Below the pieces are notes generated by a model. That model ran no database searches. It saw only the letters and a list, made by a program, of their open reading frames with translations, and was not told the DNA's origin. 21,649 nt of DNA from positions 1 to 21,649 of the forward strand of contig CAYRRA010000068.1 in the NCBI GenBank assembly GCA_964426355.1. Reading direction: 5' to 3'. Origin of the DNA: JAJFTV01 sp964426355 (GTDB lineage Bacteria; Chloroflexota; Anaerolineae; Anaerolineales; Anaerolineaceae). Both the position numbers and the translations under genes were made by a program. Within the stretch, counting starts at the first letter, position 1, and each line of letters starts with the position of its first letter. This document shows positions 15,182-21,649 of the stretch, piece after piece.

Positions 15182-15275
15182 ATAGAGAACGACTGAGAAA
15201 TTGAGAAATGGCACACCTGAGACAGCGAACAGTAACTTGAAACAGGAAGATAAATAGTACCCGCTCGGTAAAGGA

Positions 15276-15281
15276 TATAAT
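15276..15281 (+). promoter_or_regulatory. Candidate -10 element for the map operon
   Basis: A perfect TATAAT on the plus strand lies about 100 bases before the methionine aminopeptidase start. No good -35 lies at the right distance, so an activator may be needed or the match may be chance. Confidence 0.35.
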
Positions 15282-15383
15282 ATCTGTAATGCAAACGCCA
15301 TAAACAGCGGAGTCTACCCGGTTAAAACCAGGTTATCAGCGACTTTTCTCACCTTTTTGCAGAAGTGAAATGAGGTAATCAAA

Positions 15384-16127
15384 ATGACGGTTGATTCTGA
15401 AAAAGATGTTAAGTATCTCAAAGCAATCGGGCGGATATGTGCCCAGGCGCTGAAGGTTATGATGCAAGCTGTTCGACCCGGTATATCCACCAGGGAGCTT
15501 GACCAGGTCGGTCTTGAGTTTCTCACAGCAGAGGGTGCGCGTTCTGCGCCTCGCATTACCTATAACTTTCCCGGGGTCACCTGCATCAGCGTTTCTCCGG
15601 TCATTGCGCATGGCATCCCTGATGAAACCATCCTCAACGCAGATGACCTGATTCACATCGATGTCTCGGCTGAACTGGATGGTTACTTTGCTGATACGGG
15701 TGCATCCATGTTGGTCTCCTCAAAAAACCCGGAGGTGAACCGTTTACTCAAAGCCACGCGCAACTCCCTGGATAAAGCTCTGCAAGTCGTGCGAGCAGGG
15801 CAAAGAATGAATGAAATCGGCAAGGCTGTTTCTTCATCCGCACAGAAAAGCGGTTACAACGTAATCCGCGAACTGACTGGGCACGGCATCGGTCACAAAC
15901 TGCATGATCAACCATCGGAGATATTGAACTTTTACAACCCGCACGACCACCGCACCATGAACGACGGGTTGGTTCTGGCGATTGAGCCATTCCTCACCCC
16001 TGGCAACGGGCGAATTGTTCAGGGGAAAGACGGATGGACATTGAGAACCGCTGACCGCAAAATAGCTGCTCAATTTGAGCACACAATCATTGTCACCAAA
16101 AGCAAACCTATCATTCTAACCCTGTGA
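15384..16127 (+). CDS. map: Methionine aminopeptidase, type I
   Basis: This 247-residue enzyme removes the initiator methionine from nascent proteins. All five metal ligands are present at near-E. coli spacing: D93 (HIDVSAELDG), D104 (YFADTG), H167 (GHGIG), E201 (AIEPF) and E232 (QFEHT). H76 (AHGIPD) and H174 (KLHDQP) are the substrate-contacting histidines. The length is that of bacterial type Ia enzymes without an N-terminal zinc finger. GAGGT lies eight bases upstream of ATG 15384. It is not in the usual ribosomal-protein/secY/adk context, so this may be a second, accessory copy. The M15-like gene follows after 22 bases and is probably cotranscribed. Confidence 0.95.
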   Translation: MTVDSEKDVKYLKAIGRICAQALKVMMQAVRPGISTRELDQVGLEFLTAEGARSAPRITYNFPGVTCISVSPVIAHGIPDETILNADDLIHIDVSAELDGYFADTGASMLVSSKNPEVNRLLKATRNSLDKALQVVRAGQRMNEIGKAVSSSAQKSGYNVIRELTGHGIGHKLHDQPSEILNFYNPHDHRTMNDGLVLAIEPFLTPGNGRIVQGKDGWTLRTADRKIAAQFEHTIIVTKSKPIILTL

Positions 16128-16149
16128 TCTCTTAAAAAGGACAGAAGGT

Positions 16150-16911
16150 ATGAAGCAAGCCACCGGCAGGAAAACGATTTATTTGTTCCTGTCTTTGCTT
16201 GTGTTGTTTGGCGGTTGTGCACGGTTATCTTCGGATGAAACCGGCTCACCCAGCGTCACCCCCTCCATTACCCTTACATCCACATCTCTCTCGTTGACAG
16301 TAACACACACCGCCACGCCAATGCCTCCCTCCGTAACCAGCACTGCATCACTTACCCCCACTGCCTCAAACACGCCTGCTCCTTCTGAACCGGTTGGGTG
16401 CCAGGAGCCGCCGGACGATTACACCCGTGTGCAGCTTCCCAACGCCACATTGAATGCCCGCACACTCGCCATGCTTCAACATGCTGCTGAGTTATACCAG
16501 GGGGAGATTGATATTCTTAATGCCATCACGCAGGGAAGTTATACCGATACAGAAGCTGCCAGCTTTGGCACCCATGCCGGCGGCGGAGCTGTTGACCTCT
16601 CGGTGATGCGCTCAGGCACCTACACCATCCTGTGGGATGAAATCGACCCATTAATCGAAGCGCTGCGAACAGCAGGTTTCGCCGCCTGGCTGCGCGACCT
16701 GGATGAACTCTACCCTGGTTCGCCCATTCATATCCATGCCATTGCCATCGGTGACCGCGAGCTTTCCTATGCCGCCCAGATGCAGCTTTATGCTGAGTAT
16801 GGCTATTTCAACGGGATGAACGGTCTGCCACACGCAGCGGGTGAAACACCCGCACCAGACCCACATGGTGAGCCGATTCTCTGTGAATGGATGCAAGCAA
16901 ACGAAAATTAA
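16150..16911 (+). CDS. Lipoprotein with M15/VanY-like zinc peptidase domain
   Basis: The protein has 253 residues. A lipoprotein signal peptide ends in the lipobox FGGC (lipidated Cys23), and a long Ser/Thr/Pro linker (about 27-82) spans the wall-proximal space. The globular domain (83-253) carries FGTHAGGGAVDLSV, in which H142 and D149 match the HxxxxxxD zinc motif of M15 DD/LD-peptidases, and a later HIH (194-196) that supplies the remaining ligand. This suggests cleavage of peptidoglycan cross-link or stem peptides outside the membrane; sequence around the motifs is divergent, so activity is an inference. AAGGA lies about eight to ten bases before ATG. It is downstream of map by 22 bases. 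Confidence 0.75.
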   Translation: MKQATGRKTIYLFLSLLVLFGGCARLSSDETGSPSVTPSITLTSTSLSLTVTHTATPMPPSVTSTASLTPTASNTPAPSEPVGCQEPPDDYTRVQLPNATLNARTLAMLQHAAELYQGEIDILNAITQGSYTDTEAASFGTHAGGGAVDLSVMRSGTYTILWDEIDPLIEALRTAGFAAWLRDLDELYPGSPIHIHAIAIGDRELSYAAQMQLYAEYGYFNGMNGLPHAAGETPAPDPHGEPILCEWMQANEN

Positions 16912-16915
16912 ACAA

Positions 16916-16943
16916 TTGACCTCATACCAGTTTTGGGTATAAT
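16916..16943 (+). promoter_or_regulatory. Strong promoter of tRNA-Lys
   Basis: TTGACC (16916-16921, 5/6) and a perfect TATAAT (16938-16943) are 16 bases apart. The start would be near 16950, a few bases before the mature tRNA. It begins five bases after the M15-like stop codon. Confidence 0.8.
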
Positions 16944-16955
16944 TGGAGTCCACAC

Positions 16956-17028
16956 GGCTCACTAGCTCAACTGGCAGAGCAATTGACTCTTAATCAATCG
17001 GTTCAGGGTTCGAGTCCCTGGTGAGTCA
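16956..17028 (+). tRNA. tRNA-Lys (anticodon CTT)
   Basis: This 73-base tRNA folds into a full cloverleaf. The acceptor stem is GGCTCAC/GTGAGTC (one G-T pair), the D-stem GCTC/GAGC and the anticodon stem ATTGA/TCAAT around loop CTCTTAA with anticodon CTT, reading AAG. The T-stem CAGGG/CCCTG encloses TTCGAGT. The discriminator base is A73; the following bases are CCT, so CCA is not encoded and must be added after transcription. It has its own promoter and terminator and is independent of both neighbours. Confidence 0.97.
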
Positions 17029-17081
17029 CCTCATCTTGGGCGTATGGCGGGAGCGCCGCCCCCATATGCACTCCTTGGAGA

Positions 17082-17110
17082 AGCCTGCTTTATGGCAGGC
17101 TCTTTTTTTT
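17082..17110 (+). terminator. Intrinsic terminator of the tRNA-Lys transcript
   Basis: AGCCTGC (17082-17088) pairs with GCAGGCT (17095-17101) around a six-base loop, followed by CTTTTTTTT. A second GC-rich hairpin, GGCGG/CCGCC (17046-17060), lies between the tRNA and this terminator. Confidence 0.9.
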
Positions 17111-17122
17111 AATACGCAGGGA

Positions 17123-18592
17123 TCAATCCAGCAACCCCGCATAGCGCGAGACGATTTCAATCATCTTGAACAACCCGCGCAAAGCCAGGCGCGTGGGCTG
17201 CTCCAGCAGCCTGCCGTCTTCATCCACATTGCCCAACCCGTTGGAAACCCAAATATTGCCATCAAATGTAACCGTAGGCAACAACCCCATTTGCGCCAAA
17301 CCGAACTGGATCAGGTTGGTGCCGGCATACATATCTTCTACGGTGAAGATCGGAATACCCATGCGCTCTTCCGTCCAGGTATCGTTATAAGTCATTTCCA
17401 CTGCCAGGGAATTGGGTGATTTGAAGAACGTCCAGCCCGGTTGTAACACTGCCGGAAGCGACTGGAACTCCTCCTGTACCAGGGCGTACAACCGATCAAG
17501 CGACTCCAACGCGATTTGCGGTCGATCTTTGAGAATACGCAGGGCAGCCAGCGCTCCCACCAGGGCTTCTTTACCGGGGTCCATGCCCACAAACGCTGCC
17601 TTCCCGTGAGATGAGAGCGTTCCATAACGCGAGCCGTGAATACCGATGGCACGGCGAATCTGCGTCAGGGCTTCCTCTTTACCAATCATCAATCCGCATG
17701 TCGGTGAGCCTGTCACCTTATCCATGCTGTAGAGTATCACATCACCACCCAGCTTGCGGATATCCGCGCCAATCAGCGGCGCTCCCCAGGCGTTGTCAAT
17801 GATGTAAGGCAGGTCATATTTTCCGGCAAGCTGCGCCAATCCCTGCTGAATGAGCGGGGTGCCGTCTTCATCTTTATCACCATACCCATAGCCGGGCGTA
17901 TCATATCCCATAGACGTAAAACCAACCAACGTGTCCGTATGCAGGGAAGCGGTTTCCATTACGCGCTGCACTGTCGCCAGTCCGTCAACGTGCAGTAGAT
18001 TGGGAGCCGGGTGATATTTGATGCCGTGGTTGGTATAATCTGCTCCAGCCATCCGCACCACCAGCGTATCCAGGTTGGCTGAGCGCTTGCCTTGAATGCC
18101 GTACTCACCAGATGTCTCGCCCTGTTCAGCCAGATACTCCTTGTACTTGGGGGGAAAAGGACGCCCGTAAGCCCCTGGGTGATGCATAAAGCGCTCAAAA
18201 AAGGCGATATAACGCCCGCGATAGGGTTCTCCCCGCCCAAGCGTGGGTGGTGCACAAAGCACTTCAAAGGAAATCATCAAACCGGCTTCGCAGGTACTCA
18301 CGAGGGCTGCATCATACGCATCACCATAGACCTCTTTCACCACCTCGCGGATGCCTTCATCGAGCACTGCGCCGGATACCACTTTCTGCGCCACCGAATG
18401 CATCGCTTCAGCCACCTCACGGCGCAGCGCGCCATGTGTGCTTGAAATGGCACCGGTCAGACCCAGCGTGCCGCGCAATTCAGGTGTAATACCAACCTCC
18501 TGCGCAGCCTGGCGCGCTTCGGCAAAAATCGCCTGCATGTTCTCTTGAAGGTGTTTGTACATCTGGTAGCGGAATTTCCATTTCTGTGTCAT
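17123..18592 (-). CDS. PLP-dependent enzyme, fold type I, SelA-like
   Basis: This 489-residue protein is a pyridoxal-phosphate enzyme. IIDNAWG has the Asp (D266) that pairs with the PLP pyridine nitrogen, and YSMDKVTGSPTCGLMIG supplies the Schiff-base lysine K292. The latter segment resembles the SGDKLLGGPQAG stretch of bacterial selenocysteine synthase (SelA) and related class V enzymes. The N-terminal region (GLTGAISSTHGALRREV) is also class V-like. Overall it is longer than cysteine desulfurases and not clearly SelA; the residues between 113 and 200 appear family-specific. The reaction is unknown: an aminotransferase, lyase or transferase on an amino-acid-like substrate are all possible. 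No selenium genes or Sec tRNA are here. ATG 18592 is the likely start; upstream in-frame codons run into leader sequence. Confidence 0.72.
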   Translation of the reverse strand: MTQKWKFRYQMYKHLQENMQAIFAEARQAAQEVGITPELRGTLGLTGAISSTHGALRREVAEAMHSVAQKVVSGAVLDEGIREVVKEVYGDAYDAALVSTCEAGLMISFEVLCAPPTLGRGEPYRGRYIAFFERFMHHPGAYGRPFPPKYKEYLAEQGETSGEYGIQGKRSANLDTLVVRMAGADYTNHGIKYHPAPNLLHVDGLATVQRVMETASLHTDTLVGFTSMGYDTPGYGYGDKDEDGTPLIQQGLAQLAGKYDLPYIIDNAWGAPLIGADIRKLGGDVILYSMDKVTGSPTCGLMIGKEEALTQIRRAIGIHGSRYGTLSSHGKAAFVGMDPGKEALVGALAALRILKDRPQIALESLDRLYALVQEEFQSLPAVLQPGWTFFKSPNSLAVEMTYNDTWTEERMGIPIFTVEDMYAGTNLIQFGLAQMGLLPTVTFDGNIWVSNGLGNVDEDGRLLEQPTRLALRGLFKMIEIVSRYAGLLD

Positions 18593-18703
18593 TGTCTGAT
18601 TTCCTTTCGAAGGGGGTGAAAAGCAAAGATTTGAGCCTTGAGAACCGGGCGTGGAAGTTACTTTTTCCTTATCCATTCTCTAATCTCACCTCTCCTCTCG
18701 CTT

Positions 18704-18709
18704 ATTATA
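18704..18709 (-). promoter_or_regulatory. Possible -10 element for the PLP enzyme gene
   Basis: TATAAT read on the minus strand, about 110 bases before the start codon. The leader downstream of it is purine-rich and no clear -35 is seen, so this is weak. Confidence 0.3.
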
Positions 18710-18783
18710 CTCTCCTGACCGGCAGGCTCCTCGCTTTCGACAGGAGCTTGTGGGGAAATCGTGTGGAAAACGTAGGGCAATCG

Positions 18784-18814
18784 TTCAGACCAGCACCAGC
18801 ACCGCCTGTATAAT
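18784..18814 (+). promoter_or_regulatory. Candidate promoter for the VanZ-like gene, implying a leaderless mRNA
   Basis: TATAAT (18809-18814) ends eight bases before the ATG at 18823, and TTCAGA (18784-18789, 4/6) lies 19 bases upstream of it. Transcription would begin at or next to the start codon, and no ribosome-binding site is visible. Confidence 0.4.
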
Positions 18815-18822
18815 GCGACATC

Positions 18823-19464
18823 ATGAATGCTCATCATGAATCGTTTATGATTGGTTTTGAACTTGCGTTTCTGATTGGATTATTTGCATTGATGATTCTG
18901 CTGATTTTCCTGCGCAGGCGCAGGTACAACCCTACCTATCTTTTTTTTCTCGCTGTGTTCTGGATATACCTGCTTTTTGTATTCAAAAAGACGCTTTTTC
19001 CCATTCCAATTTCTATAAACCAGCATCCATCGTCGTTTGACTGGCGCATTAACATGACCCCTCTTTTCTTTGGGGAATATGCCAACGCAAGAAGTATCTT
19101 TTTAAACGCCGGTTTAAACACCCTGCTGACCGTCCCATTCGGATTCGGTATTCCGTTTATCACCCGCTTGAGAGCCAGGGATTTTCTCTGGCTGCCGCTA
19201 GCTGTCGGTTTTGGCATCGAAATGCTGCAGTTATTATTCTCACTGTTAATTCGTAACCCCTACCGCGTCCTCGATATTAACGATGTCATCTTCAATGCGC
19301 TGGGTGTGCTGACGGGTTATGCGTTTTTCCGCGTCTTTGCCCGGGCATACCAGGCATTTGTACGCTGGGTTGGTGTTACACGCACGGGCGTGCTCGCGTA
19401 TGTGTACCAGGTAACCGCCCGCAGCCAGAACGACGGAACGGGAAACAGGTATCGAATGTTATAA
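18823..19464 (+). CDS. VanZ family membrane protein
   Basis: This 213-residue membrane protein has about five helices (roughly 9-30, 38-54, 96-112, 122-143 and 155-172). It carries the VanZ-family marks: DWRINMTP (73-80), NTLLTVPFGF (99-108), IEMLQ (132-136) with E133, and LDINDVIFNALG (150-161). VanZ confers low teicoplanin resistance in enterococci; most homologues are of unknown function and are presumed to act on envelope or lipid molecules. The 40 residues after the last helix are basic and polar. There is no ribosome-binding site at ATG 18823; an alternative ATG at 18847 has none either. The divergent PLP gene lies 230 bases away. Confidence 0.85.
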   Translation: MNAHHESFMIGFELAFLIGLFALMILLIFLRRRRYNPTYLFFLAVFWIYLLFVFKKTLFPIPISINQHPSSFDWRINMTPLFFGEYANARSIFLNAGLNTLLTVPFGFGIPFITRLRARDFLWLPLAVGFGIEMLQLLFSLLIRNPYRVLDINDVIFNALGVLTGYAFFRVFARAYQAFVRWVGVTRTGVLAYVYQVTARSQNDGTGNRYRML

Positions 19465-19530
19465 ACCCCGTCCAGCAGCCTGTGTTTCCTTTTTTGCCAA
19501 TCCCACAACTCGGCTAGAAATTCGTTTTTC

Positions 19531-19559
19531 TTGACGCAAACCAGCCACCATGCTATATT
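19531..19559 (+). promoter_or_regulatory. Strong extended -10 promoter of the ECF transporter operon
   Basis: TTGACG (19531-19536, 5/6) and TATATT (19554-19559, 5/6) are 17 bases apart, with TG at 19551-19552 forming an extended -10. Transcription should start near 19566, giving a leader of about 86 bases before ATG 19652. Confidence 0.75.
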
Positions 19560-19561
19560 AG

Positions 19562-19586
19562 ATGCAGCCCACGGACTGCATTTTTT
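19562..19586 (+). terminator. Intrinsic terminator downstream of the VanZ-like gene
   Basis: ATGCAG (19562-19567) pairs with CTGCAT (19576-19581) and is followed by TTTTTCTTTT. For transcripts reading through from the VanZ gene this is a terminator. The promoter just upstream would start inside the left arm, so transcripts from it escape. Confidence 0.55.
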
Positions 19587-19599
19587 CTTTTGTATTATT

Positions 19600-19616
19600 T
19601 ACTGCATACGGCAGTA
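19600..19616 (+). promoter_or_regulatory. Leader hairpin of the ECF operon
   Basis: TACTGC (19600-19605) pairs perfectly with GCAGTA (19611-19616) around ATACG. The same GCAGT could instead pair with ACTGC at 19575-19579, giving two mutually exclusive forms. No known riboswitch consensus is recognised. Confidence 0.45.
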
Positions 19617-19651
19617 CAAATCAAACCACCTCAAAAAAGGCATTGTCTGGC

Positions 19652-21271
19652 ATGGCAGGTGAACTTCCCCTCATCATCGAAAATCTCTCCTTCCGTTACA
19701 GGCGGCGGGAAGACCTGGCGCTTCAAGATATCTCTTTTGCTGTACAGCCTGGTCAAATCCTGTTGATTGCCGGCGCCAGTGGCTGCGGAAAGACCACGCT
19801 GGCACGCTGCATCAATGGTTTAATCCCGCGTTCCTACAAAGGAGAGATACAAGGCAGCATCCTGCTTTATGGGCAGGATCCCTCCTCGCTTTCACTTGCC
19901 AGGGTCTCGCAACTGGTCGGCACAGTGCTGCAAGACCCCGAGCGCCAGATATTGGGCATCCGCGTAGTCAACGAGGTGGCGTTTGGGCTGGAAAACCTGG
20001 GGCTATCGCGCTCAGAAATTATTGAGCGCGTGGATGAAGCCCTTGAACACCTGGGCATTCTGCACCTGCGAGAGCGAGAAACCTTCAACCTATCCGGTGG
20101 CGAGAAACAAAAGGTTGCACTGGCAGGCGTACTGGCTATGAAACCGGGCATCCTGCTGCTGGACGAACCCCTTGCCAGCCTGGACCCCGCCAGCGCACAG
20201 GAAGCCCTGTCGCTGGTGCGTCGCCTGGCGGATGAGGGCATGACCATCCTAATGGTTGAGCACCGCGTTGAGGATGTGCTTAACATCCACCCTGACCGCG
20301 TCCTTTTCATGAAGGAAGGTCGTATTCATTTTGATGGTCCCCCCGACCAACTGGATGAAAATGTGGATTACCACGAAGTCAAACTGCCCGCACCGCTGAT
20401 CATTCAACATGCCGCCGCAGCTCCCCCCGCCAGTTACCCGCACCCGCTACTTTTCAGCGAGGCGGATAAATCACAGATACTGGTGCAGTTCCGCGATGTC
20501 AGCTTCAGCTATGATGAGGAACGGAGTGTGTTGAAAGGCATCAACCTGGATATTCGCCAGGGAGACGTGATTGCCGTTCTGGGCGCCAATGGAGCAGGCA
20601 AGACCACACTGGTGAAACATGCTATTGGTCTGCTCAAACCGAAACATGGTGAAGTGCTGGTGAACGGCAAAAAAACGACCGATTTGAGCGTGGCAGAAAT
20701 CGCCAGCAACCTGGGGTATGTTTTTCAGAGCCCAAGCCATATGCTTTTTGCTCCCAGCGTGCAAGAAGAGCTGGCTTTTGGACCCAAAAACCTCGGTCAC
20801 AGCGAAGATGACATCCAAAAACAGGTTGCCGAAGCCATCCGTATCGTCAATATGGCAGGTTTGGAAGAACAACCACCGCTGGCGCTTTCCTTTGGGCAGC
20901 AAAAACGCGTCAGTATCGCCGCCATTCTCTCCATGCAGTCTAAAATCCTGGTCATGGATGAACCTACTGCCGGGCAGGACTACAAAAACTATCTCAACTT
21001 CATGGATGCCATACTGGGTTTGCCCAGTTTCAAAGCCATCCTGTTCATCACCCACGACATCGACATGGCAGTGATTTACGCCAATCGAGTATTGTTAATG
21101 CATGCTGGCAACCTGGAGGCTGATGGCAGCCCGCAGGAGGTGCTCAGCAATTTTGACTTATTGCACCGCTGCCGCGTTACCCCCACTTCGCTGCTACGAG
21201 CGAACCTGGATCGTTTTGAACGCACACAGCGGTTCATGCGCGCTGAAGAGCTGGCTCACAACACCCCTTGA
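19652..21271 (+). CDS. Two-domain ECF transporter ATPase (fused EcfA-EcfA', YkoD-like)
   Basis: This 539-residue protein contains two complete ABC ATPase domains, which power an energy-coupling-factor importer for a vitamin or similar solute. In domain 1 the Walker A is GASGCGKT (41-48), Q-loop Q94, signature LSGGEKQ (147-153), Walker B ILLLDEP (167-173) and switch H204. In domain 2 the Walker A is GANGAGKT (311-318), Q359, a degenerate signature LSFGQQ (412-417), Walker B ILVMDEP (432-438) and H468. This is the arrangement of YkoD-type fused ATPases. I chose ATG 19652, at the start of the first domain, because the longer frame from 19562 begins inside the promoter and terminator region. The ribosome site is weak. 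The S component follows after 152 bases; a T component would lie beyond the window. Confidence 0.93.
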   Translation: MAGELPLIIENLSFRYRRREDLALQDISFAVQPGQILLIAGASGCGKTTLARCINGLIPRSYKGEIQGSILLYGQDPSSLSLARVSQLVGTVLQDPERQILGIRVVNEVAFGLENLGLSRSEIIERVDEALEHLGILHLRERETFNLSGGEKQKVALAGVLAMKPGILLLDEPLASLDPASAQEALSLVRRLADEGMTILMVEHRVEDVLNIHPDRVLFMKEGRIHFDGPPDQLDENVDYHEVKLPAPLIIQHAAAAPPASYPHPLLFSEADKSQILVQFRDVSFSYDEERSVLKGINLDIRQGDVIAVLGANGAGKTTLVKHAIGLLKPKHGEVLVNGKKTTDLSVAEIASNLGYVFQSPSHMLFAPSVQEELAFGPKNLGHSEDDIQKQVAEAIRIVNMAGLEEQPPLALSFGQQKRVSIAAILSMQSKILVMDEPTAGQDYKNYLNFMDAILGLPSFKAILFITHDIDMAVIYANRVLLMHAGNLEADGSPQEVLSNFDLLHRCRVTPTSLLRANLDRFERTQRFMRAEELAHNTP

Positions 21272-21423
21272 AATAAGCCTCAGCGCCCGGTATAGTAATA
21301 GGAGGAGGATTCATTTTTCCGCTTCAGAATCGTTAAGCCATCCGATCGCCCATACTGTCCTGCCGTTTCCTGTTGTGGCTGATCTGGCAAAATAAGAAGA
21401 AAGATTGAGGAGGTTATAAAAAA
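21272..21423 (+). other. 152-base spacer between the ECF ATPase and S component
   Basis: No gene, terminator or recognisable riboswitch is visible. TATAGT near 21290 is a poor -10 match. The region ends with an excellent GAGGAGG (about 21406-21412) that serves the next gene. GGCTGATCTGGC here faintly recalls part of a TPP riboswitch, but the rest of that consensus is absent. Confidence 0.4.
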
Positions 21424-21649
21424 ATGAACAAAAGTTTGCTTTCAGTGATTCTCTCACTGGTCGCCGTGCTGGTCTTCTTCCTGCTGATCGTCTGGATCGG
21501 CGGAATGATCAACCCCGACCTGCAGCTCGATGAAACCGCCTTGCTGCGCTTTGTTTTCGTCGGCGTCGGTTTGCTGATCGTGCTGGTAGTCTATCTGCTG
21601 ACCCGCAGCAGCAAAATCTGGGAAGTTGGAACACGCGAAGTGGTCTATA
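21424..21649 (+). CDS. ECF transporter S component, N-terminal part (cut by window end)
   Basis: Seventy-five residues are visible, and the frame is open at the window edge. Two membrane helices (about 5-27 and 41-60) flank a short polar loop (NPDLQLDE). The segment then ends KIWEVGTREVVY, which resembles the start of the conserved substrate-binding membrane domain of Chloroflexota S components. The position directly after a fused EcfA ATPase fits a substrate-specific subunit; the ligand cannot be told. The two extra N-terminal helices are more than most S components have. A strong GAGGAGG precedes ATG 21424 by about ten bases. Confidence 0.7.
   Translation, partial: MNKSLLSVILSLVAVLVFFLLIVWIGGMINPDLQLDETALLRFVFVGVGLLIVLVVYLLTRSSKIWEVGTREVVY

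Noticed and set aside
16956..17028. tRNA-Lys as an integration site for a mobile element
   Set aside because: No integrase and no second copy of the tRNA 3' end were seen in the window.
17123..18592. Calling the PLP enzyme selenocysteine synthase (selA)
   Set aside because: Only the lysine segment is similar; overall length and other motifs do not fit, and no Sec tRNA or selB is present.
19562..19651. N-terminal extension of the ECF ATPase
   Set aside because: It would begin at or before the predicted transcription start and run through hairpin sequence; the ABC domain begins after 19652.
20471..21055. Minus-strand open frame of 194 codons inside the ECF ATPase gene
   Set aside because: It is the shadow of the second ABC domain.
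21340..21395. Possible TPP riboswitch (GGCTGATCTGGC)
   Set aside because: Only a fragment of the consensus is present; the CTGAGA element and the remaining conserved stems are missing.

Overview
The window is a bacterial chromosomal segment of mixed housekeeping and accessory genes, with about 23 protein genes, one tRNA and no mobile-element genes, CRISPR array or rRNA. The gene content points to a Chloroflexota bacterium, most likely an Anaerolineae relative. The pointers are lipoproteins with Thr/Ser/Pro-rich linkers, a membrane-anchored pentapeptide-repeat protein, a two-domain EcfA followed by an S component with extra N-terminal membrane segments, and several small stress or detoxification families. 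This placement is an inference from family resemblance (about 60% sure); no ribosomal marker is present to confirm it.

Layout. At 1-390 lies a small STAS/SEC14-like protein. A beta-lactamase-family serine hydrolase (-) and a DegV fatty-acid-binding protein (+) diverge from about 1.9 kb. From 5.8 kb down to 2.8 kb runs a minus-strand train: NTF2-like protein, SAM methyltransferase (8-bp overlap), single-domain response regulator, nitroreductase and LiaF-like membrane protein. Upstream of it is a repeat- and palindrome-rich gap (5880-6014), then a lipoprotein with a structured leader, then a translationally coupled pair: an APH-like kinase and the alanyl-tRNA editing protein AlaX. A divergent promoter region at 8.25-8.41 kb separates these from a plus-strand series: VOC protein, HAD hydrolase, 3-methyladenine DNA glycosylase I (Tag), PAP2 phosphatase, MFS exporter and HIT hydrolase. 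The HIT gene meets a minus-strand MBL-fold hydrolase with no base between the stop codons; the MBL gene follows a membrane-anchored pentapeptide-repeat protein.

A 366-bp divergent regulatory region leads to methionine aminopeptidase and an M15-like lipoprotein peptidase. Then come tRNA-Lys(CTT) with its own near-consensus promoter and an intrinsic terminator, a SelA-like PLP enzyme on the minus strand, a VanZ-family membrane protein, and the start of an ECF vitamin/metabolite importer (two-domain EcfA, then an S component cut by the window end).

The common thread is maintenance and detoxification: alkylation repair, mischarged-tRNA editing, N-terminal Met removal, nucleotide hydrolysis, envelope proteins and export. 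I see no obvious multi-gene defence or biosynthetic system. The least explained items are the SelA-like PLP enzyme, the pentapeptide/MBL pair, the 58-nt-spaced repeats at 5.9 kb, and the competing hairpins in front of the ECF operon.
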